A stretch of 64,000 bases of DNA from Streptomyces parvulus. Lineage in GTDB: Bacteria; Actinomycetota; Actinomycetes; Streptomycetales; Streptomycetaceae. The stretch covers positions 79,288-143,287 of the forward strand of contig NZ_BMRX01000019.1 in assembly GCF_014648855.1 (NCBI RefSeq), read 5' to 3'. The first letter of the stretch is position 1, and each line of letters opens with the position of its first letter. This document shows positions 41,062 through 49,037 of this stretch, in pieces. The notes beneath the pieces are model-generated. The model saw only the letters and a list, made by a program, of their open reading frames with translations, made no database searches and was not told where the DNA came from. The translations under genes were made by a program, and so were the position numbers.

Positions 41062-41233
41062 GGTGTTCATCCCTTTCTGCGGCTTCGGACGGTCTGCCGC
41101 GAACGCCCTTCGCCTGCCCCTGGATCGCTGCTTCGCACCTCGTCGATCCCATCGCGCCCGCGCCGGTCCGGCCAGCCGGGTGCGGCAGGCGGGTAGACCG
41201 GGGGGGTGCGGGGGCGGGGGCGGCGGCGCCGGG

Positions 41234-42967
41234 TCAGGCGGGTCCGCGCAGGTGGCACAGCAGCAGGCACACGTCGTCGTCCCGCTCCGAGTCGCTGAGC
41301 AGCGGACGCAGGAGCTCGTCCGCGGAACCCTCCAGATCCGACTCGAGACGGGGCGTGGCGAAGGAGCCGAGCGCCTCGGCGAGCCGCTCGATGCCCGGGT
41401 CTATGCCCTGGGCGCGGCGCTCCACCAGGCCGTCGGTGTAGAGGGCCAGCGTGGAGCCCGGCGCAAGCGGCACGCTGTGGTCGGCGATCTCCTGCTGGAG
41501 CGGGATGCCCAGCATCGCGCCGGGCTTGTCGTCCAGGATCCGCACCCGCCCGTCCGGGGTCCGCAGCACCGGCGGCGGATGCCCGGCGGCGGCCCAGGTC
41601 AGGGTCGGTTCGTCGGGGTGGAAGCGGGCGATGACGGCGGTGGCGAACAGGTCGGGCTGCAGGTGGTGCAGGAACGTGTGCAACCGGGTGAGCAGCCGGC
41701 CCGGGCTGCCGCCGTCCACGGCGTACGCCCGCAGCGCGGTGCGCAGCTGACTCATCATCACGGCCGCGCGCAGCCCGTGCCCGGTGACGTCGCCGACGAC
41801 GGTGATGACCCCGCCGTCGGGCTGCCGGAACGCGTCGTACCAGTCGCCGCCGATGTTCAGCCCGTGGGTGGCCGGCAGGTAGCGCGCGGCCAGCCCGAGG
41901 CCGGCCGGGGAGGGCAGGTCCGTCAGCAACGCCCGCTGGAGGGTCTCGGCGATGTCGCGGTTGTGCTGGTAGCGCTGGGCGTGGTCGATCGCGATGCTGG
42001 CCCGCCGGGTCAGCTCCACCAGCATGACCGCGTCGTCCGGGTCCCACCGCTCCCCGGGCGGTGACAGGGTCACCACGCCGAGGGGCGCCTGCCGGGTCGG
42101 CAGCGGGATGCACAGCGCGGGCCGCTCCGGGTCCAGCGCCGAGGGCGGCTGGTCCTGGACGCCGGGCAGGCCGCCCGGGTGCGGGGCGGCGTACTGCGGG
42201 CGTCCGGTGCGGGCGGCGACCACGGCCGCGGCCGGATGGGCCGGGCCCGCGGTGCCGTCGTCCTGCTCGAACAGCCAGACGTCGACGCTCGCCGCGTACT
42301 CGGGCACCAGCAGCTCCGGCAGCCGCCGCACGATCTCGTGGTGGTCCAGGGACGCCGTCAGCACCGCGCTCGCGTCCGCCAGGAAGGTCAGCCGCCGCCG
42401 GGCGTTCTCCGCCTCGGTGCGCGCCTTGCGCTCGGCGGCGAACGCCTCCCGCTGGGCCCGCCCGGCGGCGTCCAGTTCGGCGTGGAGCGCGACGACGCCC
42501 TGGTTGGTCTGATGCAGCTCCTCGCGGTGGAACTCGACCAGGTCCTCCTGCTCGCCCAGCCGCTCCAGCACCAGCGCGGTGTCCTCGTCGGCGCCCAGCA
42601 GGGCCTCCGCCAGCCCGGCGGCGTCGTCCGCCGCGGTGCCGGCCGCGGACTCCGGCGCCGGCTCGGGGCAGGGCACCGTGACGCGCCACGGCGGCTCACC
42701 GGCCGCGGCGGCGTCGGGGGAGGGCGTCACCACGGCGTGCAGGACGTACTCCCCGGACTCCGCCCCGGCGCCGTCCGCCGGACCGGTGGTCAGGGTCAGC
42801 CGCCACGCGCCGCCCTTCGTCAGGCACAACCGCAGCTGCGCGCCGAGCGAGGCCGCCAGACGGCTGCGCTCCAGCGCCGGCACGCCGCAGGCCGCGGCCA
42901 GCCGGGCGGCGGCGATGCGCGCCCCGGCCGCTTCGGTGACGTCGGTGATCTGCCAGGTACGGGTCAT
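41234..42967 (-). CDS. GAF-PP2C phosphatase (RsbU-like)
   Basis: A 577-residue SpoIIE/RsbU-type phosphatase. The N-terminus (1-95, opening WQITDVTEAAGARIAAARLA) looks like a worn HATPase domain; a coiled coil (about 145-190) leads to a GAF domain (about 195-330, LTASLDHHEIVRRLPELLVP) and to the PP2C domain (about 345-577: LNIGGDWYDAFRQPDGGVIT, GDVTGHGLRAAVMM, ALYTDGLVERR, SERDDDVCLLLCH with the metal-binding Asp residues). It should remove phosphate from STAS anti-anti-sigma proteins. ATG 42967 overlaps the stop of the gene upstream (ATGA). It is the last gene of the rsbRST operon and so its output arm. Confidence 0.9.
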   Translation of the reverse strand: MTRTWQITDVTEAAGARIAAARLAAACGVPALERSRLAASLGAQLRLCLTKGGAWRLTLTTGPADGAGAESGEYVLHAVVTPSPDAAAAGEPPWRVTVPCPEPAPESAAGTAADDAAGLAEALLGADEDTALVLERLGEQEDLVEFHREELHQTNQGVVALHAELDAAGRAQREAFAAERKARTEAENARRRLTFLADASAVLTASLDHHEIVRRLPELLVPEYAASVDVWLFEQDDGTAGPAHPAAAVVAARTGRPQYAAPHPGGLPGVQDQPPSALDPERPALCIPLPTRQAPLGVVTLSPPGERWDPDDAVMLVELTRRASIAIDHAQRYQHNRDIAETLQRALLTDLPSPAGLGLAARYLPATHGLNIGGDWYDAFRQPDGGVITVVGDVTGHGLRAAVMMSQLRTALRAYAVDGGSPGRLLTRLHTFLHHLQPDLFATAVIARFHPDEPTLTWAAAGHPPPVLRTPDGRVRILDDKPGAMLGIPLQQEIADHSVPLAPGSTLALYTDGLVERRAQGIDPGIERLAEALGSFATPRLESDLEGSADELLRPLLSDSERDDDVCLLLCHLRGPA

Positions 42968-44028
42968 GGTCCATCCGGCGGGACGGGGGCCAGCACGGCG
43001 ACCGCGGTGTCGTCGCGCACGGGCCGGGCCGAGCTGCTGGCGTCACGGATCGTGACGGCGGCGGTCACCGCCGGGTCGGTCGTCGTACGGCACGTCTCGG
43101 ACGTGGGCGCCCAGCGGCTCGGCAGCCCGTCGCTGTGCAGGACCAGCACCCGGTCGTCCGCCCAGACCGCCTCCTCCTCGCGCAGTGTCGTGGGCCGGTG
43201 GGTGCCGACTATGCCGGGCCGGGACACCAGGTGTCGCCAGGTGCCGCCCTCGCACAGCCGCGCTCCGATGTTGCCGACGCCCGCGAACCTCAGCACGCCG
43301 GTCCGCGTGTCGACCTGGGCGACGGCGACGGCCGCGCCGCGCGTGCCCGTCAGCGCCGAGTCGATGCGCCGCAGTGCCTCGCCGGGGGTGACGTGCGCCG
43401 CCTCGCGCATCGCCGCCACGGCCGCGGTCGAGGCGCGGGCCGCCTCCGGGCCGTGGCCGAGGCCGTCGGCCATCATGAGGGTGACCAGGTCGCCCGCGCG
43501 CACCCAGGCCCAGGCGTCCCCCGAGTACTCCGCCCCGCCGAAGGGCACGTTGACGCCCCCGGCCCGCACCCCGGCGGCCGGGCCCGGTTCGGCGGCCGGG
43601 CCGTCGGGCACGGGTCCGACGCGGGCGACCACCACGGTGCCCCGGCCCGGGACGCTGTGCAGGTCGAAGTCGTCGGCCAGGCGCGCGCAGGTGCCGAGCC
43701 CCGCACCGAGGGACCGCGTGGTGGTGAACCCGTCTCCCAGGGCGGCGGAGACGTCCGGGATCCCGGGGCCGTGGTCGACCGCCGTCACCTGCACGAGGGC
43801 CGCCTCGCTCCGGCCGTCGGCCAGGACGCACGGAGCGACCACGTCGATGAGCACTTGGCCGCCCGCGGCGTGCTTGAGCAGGTTGGTGGCCAGCTCGGTC
43901 GCCACCAGCGCCGACGTGGCGGTGCGCCGCTCGTCCAGCCCGGCCAGCGCCGCCGCCTGCTCCGCGGCCACCCTGGCGTCGCGCACCCGGGTCGAGTCGT
44001 GCACCGGTACGTCCCACAGCCGGGGCAT
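42964..44028 (-). CDS. fusion of RsbT-like ATPase and RsbX-like phosphatase
   Basis: A 354-residue fusion. Residues 1-140 are an RsbT-like HATPase (LVATELATNLLKHAAGGQVL, VDHGPGIPDVSAALGDGFTT, SLGAGLGTCARLADDFDL). Residues 160-354 are a PP2C of the RsbX/SpoIIE kind (LVTLMMADGLGHGPEAARAS, FAGVGNIGARL, DDRVLVLHSDGLPSRWAP, VRDDTAVAVL). In Bacillus RsbT is the kinase of the stressosome and RsbX its phosphatase; here both activities lie in one chain, following a separate RsbT gene. The start codon shares its A with the stop of rsbT (TGATG). Confidence 0.9.
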   Translation of the reverse strand: MPRLWDVPVHDSTRVRDARVAAEQAAALAGLDERRTATSALVATELATNLLKHAAGGQVLIDVVAPCVLADGRSEAALVQVTAVDHGPGIPDVSAALGDGFTTTRSLGAGLGTCARLADDFDLHSVPGRGTVVVARVGPVPDGPAAEPGPAAGVRAGGVNVPFGGAEYSGDAWAWVRAGDLVTLMMADGLGHGPEAARASTAAVAAMREAAHVTPGEALRRIDSALTGTRGAAVAVAQVDTRTGVLRFAGVGNIGARLCEGGTWRHLVSRPGIVGTHRPTTLREEEAVWADDRVLVLHSDGLPSRWAPTSETCRTTTDPAVTAAVTIRDASSSARPVRDDTAVAVLAPVPPDGP

Positions 44029-44468
44029 CAGGACTCCTCGCGCGGACGCGGGGGCCGGCCCACCCAGGAGGTCACCCGCACCATCGTGCCCGCGCCCGGC
44101 GCGCTGTCGATCGCGAACTCGTGCACCAGCCGCCGGGCACCGCCCAGCCCGAGGCCCAGTCCCTCACCGGAGGTGAAGCCGTCGCTGAGCGCCTGCTCCA
44201 GGTCCGCGATGCCCGGTCCCTCGTCGGCGAAGGTGAGCCGCAGCCCGCGGGCGCCCCCGTCGGTCAGCGGCTCCGTCTCCATCGTGCCGCCGCCGCCGTA
44301 GATGAGAGTGTTGCGGGCGAGTTCGCTGGCGGCGGTGACCAGTTTGGTCTGGTCCACCAGGCCGAAGCCGATCTGCGCGGCGGCCTGCCGCACATGCTGT
44401 CGCACCCACACCAGATCCATGTCCGAACGGATCGGCAGGCGGGCCTGGGAGCCCGCGGCGGTGTGCAT
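44028..44468 (-). CDS. rsbT: stressosome kinase RsbT
   Basis: A 146-residue HATPase of the RsbT group: DLVWVRQHVRQAAAQIGFGL at the start, LVTAASELARNTLIYGGGG (N box), TFADEGPGIADLEQALSDGF (G1 box) and GEGLGLGLGGARRLVHEF (G2 box). In Bacillus RsbT phosphorylates RsbR and RsbS, then leaves to switch on RsbU. ATG 44468 overlaps the rsbS stop (TGATG); a GTG just before it is possible. The gene order rsbR-rsbS-rsbT is that of the Bacillus sigma-B operon. Confidence 0.92.
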   Translation of the reverse strand: MHTAAGSQARLPIRSDMDLVWVRQHVRQAAAQIGFGLVDQTKLVTAASELARNTLIYGGGGTMETEPLTDGGARGLRLTFADEGPGIADLEQALSDGFTSGEGLGLGLGGARRLVHEFAIDSAPGAGTMVRVTSWVGRPPRPREES

Positions 44469-44899
44469 CACTGACTCTCCCGGCGCGGGCCGCCGAAGTG
44501 GGACGACACGGCCTGCCCCGTGAGCAGCTCCATGGCGGCCTCGGTGTTGAGCGCCGTCCGCATGCCCGGCAGCGTCAGCCCCAGCTCGACGAGCGTGATC
44601 GCGACCGCCGGCCGCATGCCGACCACCACGGTCCGCGCGGCGAGCAGGTCGGTCTGGGCGGCGATCTCCGCCAGCACCCGGCCCAGGAACGAGTCGACGA
44701 TCTCCACCCCGGAGATGTCCATGATCACGCCGCCGGCGCCGCTGCGCACGATGCTCTCGGCGAGGTCGTCCTGCAACTGCTGCGCCGTACTGTCGTGCAG
44801 GTCGCCCTGGAGGGTGACCAGCAGCACGTCACCGAGGCGCAGCACCGGGACGCGGTTCGACACGGGAGCCCCGTGAGGCCCCCCGAACGCCTCGCTCAC
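44468..44899 (-). CDS. rsbS: stressosome STAS protein RsbS
   Basis: A 143-residue STAS protein. The core VPVLRLGDVLLVTLQGDLHD leads to MDISGVEIVDSFLGRVLAEI, where Ser70 matches Ser59 of B. subtilis RsbS, the residue phosphorylated by RsbT. The C-terminus (LTLPGMRTALNTEAAMELL) is as in the family. It builds the core of the stressosome with RsbR and holds RsbT inactive. GTG 44899 overlaps the rsbR stop (GTGA). Confidence 0.92.
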   Translation of the reverse strand: MSEAFGGPHGAPVSNRVPVLRLGDVLLVTLQGDLHDSTAQQLQDDLAESIVRSGAGGVIMDISGVEIVDSFLGRVLAEIAAQTDLLAARTVVVGMRPAVAITLVELGLTLPGMRTALNTEAAMELLTGQAVSSHFGGPRRESQ

Positions 44900-45792
44900 C
44901 GCGTGACCGCACCCTTCGCGCCCGGGGTGACGATGCCGACTCCCAGCTCGTGCAGCACGTACCCGAGGGCGTCGGCGAGGCTCGCGCGGGTGACCACGTT
45001 GCCGAGGTCCAGACCGAGGTGGACCATCGTCTGCGCGATCGCCGGACGGATGCCGGAGACGATGCACTCGGCACCCATCAGCCGGGCCGCCGCGACCGTC
45101 TTCATCAGGTGCTGGGCCACCAGCGAGTCGACTGTCGGGACACCGGTGATGTCCAGGATCGCGAAGCGCGCCTGCTGCTCCACGATGGACTCCAGGAGGG
45201 TCTCCATCACCACCTGGCTGCGGGCGCTGTCCAGCGTGCCGATCAGCGGCACGGCCACCACGCCGTCCCACAGCTTGATGACCGGGGTGGCCACCTCCAG
45301 CAGCTGCAGCCGCTGCCGGTCGATGAGCGCCTGGCCCTCGCTGAGCGCCGTCTGCGTCACCACCACCCGCAGCGTGCCCATCAGCACACCGAGCGTGCCG
45401 GCACAGGCGCGGACCTGCTCGGCCGGAGCGTCCGGGAGATCCTCGAGCAGCAGGTTCTCGACCGGCGGACGCAGCGCCGCAAGCTCGGCCGACACCTGCG
45501 CGCTGCTCAGTCCCGCCCGCGAGCGGGCCGCGGCCATCCGCGCCAACTGCTCGCGCACCGCGGTGAAGCCCGCGGCGTCCGGATCCTCCACCCGCTCCGC
45601 GTCGGCCACTTGGGCCAGGGCGTCCACCACGGCCTTGCCGGCCTCGACCGCCTCGTCGCGCGAGACGGTGAACACGGCCCGGAAAAGGGGCTCGTCCGCC
45701 CAGCGCTGGGCGATCTGCTCACGGCGGCGCCGCAGAAAGTCCCTGATCTCCAGCGTGGGCGACCCCGCCGTACCGTGCGCCTGTTCCGGCAC
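44896..45792 (-). CDS. rsbR: stressosome co-antagonist RsbR
   Basis: A protein of about 298 residues. The N-terminal 150 residues form a helical sensory domain (LEIRDFLRRRREQIAQRWAD; RsbRD-like rather than globin) and the C-terminal 140 a STAS domain (ATPVIKLWDGVVAVPLIGTL, ILDITGVPTVDSLVAQHLMK). The Ser in VPTVDS aligns with Thr205 of B. subtilis RsbR and Ser in TLDSARSQ lies near Thr171. It is the first gene of the five-gene operon. GTG 45792 has GAGGAG eight bases upstream; GTG 45801 is possible but sits too close. Confidence 0.92.
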   Translation of the reverse strand: MPEQAHGTAGSPTLEIRDFLRRRREQIAQRWADEPLFRAVFTVSRDEAVEAGKAVVDALAQVADAERVEDPDAAGFTAVREQLARMAAARSRAGLSSAQVSAELAALRPPVENLLLEDLPDAPAEQVRACAGTLGVLMGTLRVVVTQTALSEGQALIDRQRLQLLEVATPVIKLWDGVVAVPLIGTLDSARSQVVMETLLESIVEQQARFAILDITGVPTVDSLVAQHLMKTVAAARLMGAECIVSGIRPAIAQTMVHLGLDLGNVVTRASLADALGYVLHELGVGIVTPGAKGAVTR

Positions 45793-45940
45793 CTGCTCCA
45801 CTCCTCATCCGCGTCGCGCCGCGCACCCCGCCCACGGCGGGTGTGGCGGCGACATGACCTTGCCGGACGACAACTGTAACCACCCCCCGACCTCGTACGA
45901 CACCTGCTCCCGCACGACCGGCCGGGATGCGCGGCGGGGC

Positions 45941-45979
45941 CCGGAGGGTCCGGTTCTACGGCGTCTGCGGACCCTCCGG
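45941..45979 (-). terminator. terminator overlapping the end of the STAS gene
   Basis: CCGGAGGGTCC (45941-45951) pairs perfectly with GGACCCTCCGG (45969-45979) across a 17-base loop that contains the stop codon (45956-45958). It should separate the STAS gene from the rsbR operon. Confidence 0.65.
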
Positions 45980-46342
45980 CTGCGCGTCCACGCGGGCCAG
46001 CGCCTCCTCGGTGCTCTCCGACACGGGCACGGTGATGCTGACGCCGGTCAGGTCCAGGACGCGCCGCACGGCCGGGGCGGGGGAGATGATGTGCACACTT
46101 CCGGGCAGCTCCCGCGCCTCCTGGTAGACGCGCAGGATGATGTTCATCCCGGAGGAGTCCATGAACGGCACCTCCGACAGGTCCAGCAGGAAGTGCCTGC
46201 GGCCGTGGTGCAGTTGGTTCGCCAGGTGGTGCTGGAGCTCGGTGGCGGTGTCGACGTCCAGGTAGCCCTCCACCTTCAGCAGCGCGACCTCCTCACGGGG
46301 CAGCGTCACTTCCACGGACAGCGGGTTCTGGGCGATGGGCAC
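45956..46342 (-). CDS. STAS anti-anti-sigma factor
   Basis: A 128-residue RsbV/SpoIIAA-like protein. EEVALLKVEGYLDVDTATEL begins the STAS fold and LLDLSEVPFMDSSGMNIILR contains the Ser that anti-sigma kinases phosphorylate (DSSG). When unphosphorylated it should bind an RsbW-like ATPase and free the sigma factor. Three such ATPases are coded in this window. GTG 46342 has GGAGG five bases upstream; the upstream leader holds a strong hairpin and a promoter-like element. Confidence 0.9.
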   Translation of the reverse strand: MPIAQNPLSVEVTLPREEVALLKVEGYLDVDTATELQHHLANQLHHGRRHFLLDLSEVPFMDSSGMNIILRVYQEARELPGSVHIISPAPAVRRVLDLTGVSITVPVSESTEEALARVDAQPEGPQTP

Positions 46343-46363
46343 GTGTACCTCCAACAATGCGGC

Positions 46364-46394
46364 GGCGCGGTGGACCGACGTGGTCCACCGCGCC
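46364..46394 (-). promoter_or_regulatory. strong hairpin in the leader of the STAS gene
   Basis: GGCGCGGTGGACC (46364-46376) pairs perfectly with GGTCCACCGCGCC (46382-46394), loop GACGT. It lies between the PP2C gene stop and the STAS start codon. It may end the PP2C transcript or, if the promoter at 46401-46425 is real, form the first structure of the STAS mRNA. Confidence 0.6.
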
Positions 46395-46400
46395 CGGCGG

Positions 46401-46425
46401 TTACCCCCGAATCCCGGCCCCATGC
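46401..46425 (-). promoter_or_regulatory. near-consensus sigma-B-type promoter of the STAS gene
   Basis: On the reverse strand GCAT (46425-46422), 15 bases, then GGGTAA (46406-46401): one base off GNNT-N14/16-GGGTAY. The -35 tetramer GCAT is the same as before the sigL-like gene and ssgC. The predicted start lies a few bases before the leader hairpin. Confidence 0.4.
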
Positions 46426-46456
46426 ACGGCCGCCGGGACGGGCTGTGTGACCACCC

Positions 46457-48940
46457 TCACCCGACCCGGATGCCGACGAGGCAGGTGTCGTCGTCGGTGT
46501 CGGACCGGCTGTAGGTGAGCAGCCGGTCCAGATGCTGGTCCAGCGTGTTCGGAGCGGGACGCACGGTGGTCAGCAGCTGGTCCAGCGACTCCTCCACGGA
46601 GCGGTCCCGGCGCTCGATCAGGCCGTCGGTGTACATCAGCAGCGTGTCCGCACCGGCCAGTTGCACCTCCGCCTCCTCGTACGCCGCCTCCGCCACCGCC
46701 CCGAGGAGCATCCCCCGCACCAGGGGCAGCGGCTCCGCACGCGGGCCGCGCACCAGCACCGGCGGCAGATGGCCCGCCCTGGCCCAGCGCAGGGTGCGCC
46801 GGACCGGGTCGTACAGACCGCACACCGCGGTGGCGGTGACGCCGCCCGTCAGATGGTGGGCGACGATGTTGAGCCAGGACAGCAGCTGGCCCGGGCCCGC
46901 CCCGGTCACCGCCAGGCCGCGCAGCGCGTTGCGGAGCACCACCATGCTGGTCGCCGCCTCTATGCCGTGCCCGGCCACGTCGCCGACGCACAGCAGCACC
47001 AGGCCGTTCGGCAGCATCACCGCGTCGTACCAGTCGCCGCCGACCAGCTGCTCCGTCTCCGCCGGCCGGTAGCGGACGGCGACCTGGAGTTCCGGCACCT
47101 TCAGCGGGGTCTGCGCGGGCGGCATGATGGCGTGCTGCAGCTGGAGGGTGAGCCGGTTGCGCTCGATGGCCTGCTGCTCGGTGTGGGCCAGCTGGTCGCG
47201 CGTGGCGGCCAGCGCCACCTCCGTCCAGTGCTGCGCCGAGATGTCCTGGTAGGCGCCCCGCACGACGAGCAGGCGGTCGTCGGTGTCCAGGACCGGCTCG
47301 GCCACCAGCCGCACGTGCCGGGTCACACCGTCGGGCCGCTGGAGCCGGAACGCCGCCGACGCCGGCCGCCGGTGGTGCAGCAGGGTGCGCAGGAAGCGTC
47401 CGATGGCGACCGCGTCGTCCGGGTGGGCGTGCGCGGCCAGCTCCTCCAGGGGGACCGGGGTGCTGGTCTGCGGGCGCCCGTAGAGGTCGAAGAGCTGGCC
47501 GTTCCAGGTGATCTCGCCGGTCAGCAGGTTCTCCTCGAAACCGCCGATGCGGCCGAGCCGCTGGGCGTGCTGGAGGAGGCTGGCCAGCCGGGCCGTCTCG
47601 TCCTCGATGCGCCAGATGAGCAGGACCGCGTTGCCGTGCCGGCTGACGCTTATGTCCGCGACCGCCGACAGCGCCACCTGGTCCACCAGGGCGGTGAGGT
47701 TCATGCGCCGGGCCCGGAACGGCTCTCCGGTGGCGTACACCCGCTCCACGTTCCGGAACAGCTCGCTGTCCCCGGCGGCCATCGGGTACGCCTCGAGGAG
47801 CAGGGCGCCGCCCACGACGGCGCGCGGCCGGCCGGCGGGGTCCATGAAGCTCTTGTTGACGTGCTGGATGCGGAAGTCCGCCAGGTTGCCGTCGGCGTCC
47901 AGGTGCGGCACCAGCACCAGCGCCGGGTCGTACAGCCCGTCGGCCAGGTCCATCAGCTCCACTGCGTCCGGCACCGGACGCGGCTCCTGCCCGCCGCCGG
48001 CCGGCGGGCTGTAGGACTCCAGGGTGTGCGCGCACAGCTCGGCGAGGGCCTCCACCTGCCGCACCACCTGCGGCGGCTGCGGCTCCAGCGGCGCCGGCCA
48101 GGCGATCTCCAGGACGCCGTGCAGGCGTCCCCCGGTGCCCGCGGGCACGGCGACCCTGCCGCCGTCCGGATACTGGTGCCGGCCCACGCTGGGCAGCCCG
48201 GTCTCCGCCAGGGACGTGACCCACTGCCCCGTCCGCTCGGTCAGCCCGGACCGGGCGACGGTCGCCACGTCCGGCGGCACGTAGCGCCATCGGGTCGCCT
48301 CGGCCGGGGAGAAGCCCGCGCTGCCGGCCAGGGTCAGCGAGCCGTCGTACCCGGCCGCCCAGATGGCCACCGCGACCGCGCCGAGCGGACGCAGCGCCTG
48401 CTCCAGCAGGGCCTCGGCCACGGCCTGGGTGTCGCCCGCGGCCAGCGCGCCGCTCTCGGCGGCCCGCAGGCGCACGGCGGCCGAGCCGGTCCCCGCCTCC
48501 CCGGACTCCCCCTGGCCCCGGTCGGGCTCCGCGCGCACCGAGGCGGTGGCGGCCAGGAAGGTGTCGGTCACCTCCGACACGCGGTCCCGGGCCGCCTGGT
48601 TGATGACGTCGACCGCGAACTCCAGCTGGGTCGCCTGGGACTGCTCGGCCAGTTCGGCCAGCTGCCGGGCGGCCTCGGCCGGACCGCATCCGAGCCGCGC
48701 CACCAGGATGCCCTTGGCCAGCTCGATCAGCGCCCGCCCCTCGGCCTCGGCCTGGGCGGCCCGCACCTCGCCGCTGAGCCGGTCGACGGTGGCCGCCAGC
48801 CGCCCCACCGGCGACAGCGGCGTCATGGTGCGCAGGCCGGCGACCGGCCCGTCGAGCGCGCGGGACGGGGGCGGACCGGCCGCCGGGGCGGGGGTCTCGT
48901 CGGGGGCGGCCGGTTCGCCGGGCCGCTCGGACTTGCTCAC
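46457..48940 (-). CDS. ANTAR-GAF-PAS-PP2C phosphatase
   Basis: An 827-residue multi-domain phosphatase. After a Pro/Ala-rich start, residues about 55-120 resemble an ANTAR domain (ALIELAKGILVARLGCGPAE). A GAF domain (about 160-320, LRPLGAVAVAIWAAGYDGSL) and one or two PAS domains (about 335-590, LGRIGGFEENLLTGEITWNG) follow. The C-terminal PP2C (about 610-827) shows LVGGDWYDAVMLPNGLVLLC, GDVAGHGIEAATSM, LLMYTDGLIERRD and SDTDDDTCLVGIRV. It probably removes phosphate from a STAS protein on sensing a ligand; the STAS gene is next downstream. GTG 48940 is chosen with GAGGAG about ten bases upstream. Confidence 0.88.
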   Translation of the reverse strand: MSKSERPGEPAAPDETPAPAAGPPPSRALDGPVAGLRTMTPLSPVGRLAATVDRLSGEVRAAQAEAEGRALIELAKGILVARLGCGPAEAARQLAELAEQSQATQLEFAVDVINQAARDRVSEVTDTFLAATASVRAEPDRGQGESGEAGTGSAAVRLRAAESGALAAGDTQAVAEALLEQALRPLGAVAVAIWAAGYDGSLTLAGSAGFSPAEATRWRYVPPDVATVARSGLTERTGQWVTSLAETGLPSVGRHQYPDGGRVAVPAGTGGRLHGVLEIAWPAPLEPQPPQVVRQVEALAELCAHTLESYSPPAGGGQEPRPVPDAVELMDLADGLYDPALVLVPHLDADGNLADFRIQHVNKSFMDPAGRPRAVVGGALLLEAYPMAAGDSELFRNVERVYATGEPFRARRMNLTALVDQVALSAVADISVSRHGNAVLLIWRIEDETARLASLLQHAQRLGRIGGFEENLLTGEITWNGQLFDLYGRPQTSTPVPLEELAAHAHPDDAVAIGRFLRTLLHHRRPASAAFRLQRPDGVTRHVRLVAEPVLDTDDRLLVVRGAYQDISAQHWTEVALAATRDQLAHTEQQAIERNRLTLQLQHAIMPPAQTPLKVPELQVAVRYRPAETEQLVGGDWYDAVMLPNGLVLLCVGDVAGHGIEAATSMVVLRNALRGLAVTGAGPGQLLSWLNIVAHHLTGGVTATAVCGLYDPVRRTLRWARAGHLPPVLVRGPRAEPLPLVRGMLLGAVAEAAYEEAEVQLAGADTLLMYTDGLIERRDRSVEESLDQLLTTVRPAPNTLDQHLDRLLTYSRSDTDDDTCLVGIRVG

Positions 48941-49037
48941 GACGTGCACGCTCCTCGGCTGGCGAGGGCCACGGAGCGCGACGGCCCGCGCCGCGCTCCG
49001 TCCGGCCCACCCTGGTACGGGACGGGGGCCGGTCCGC

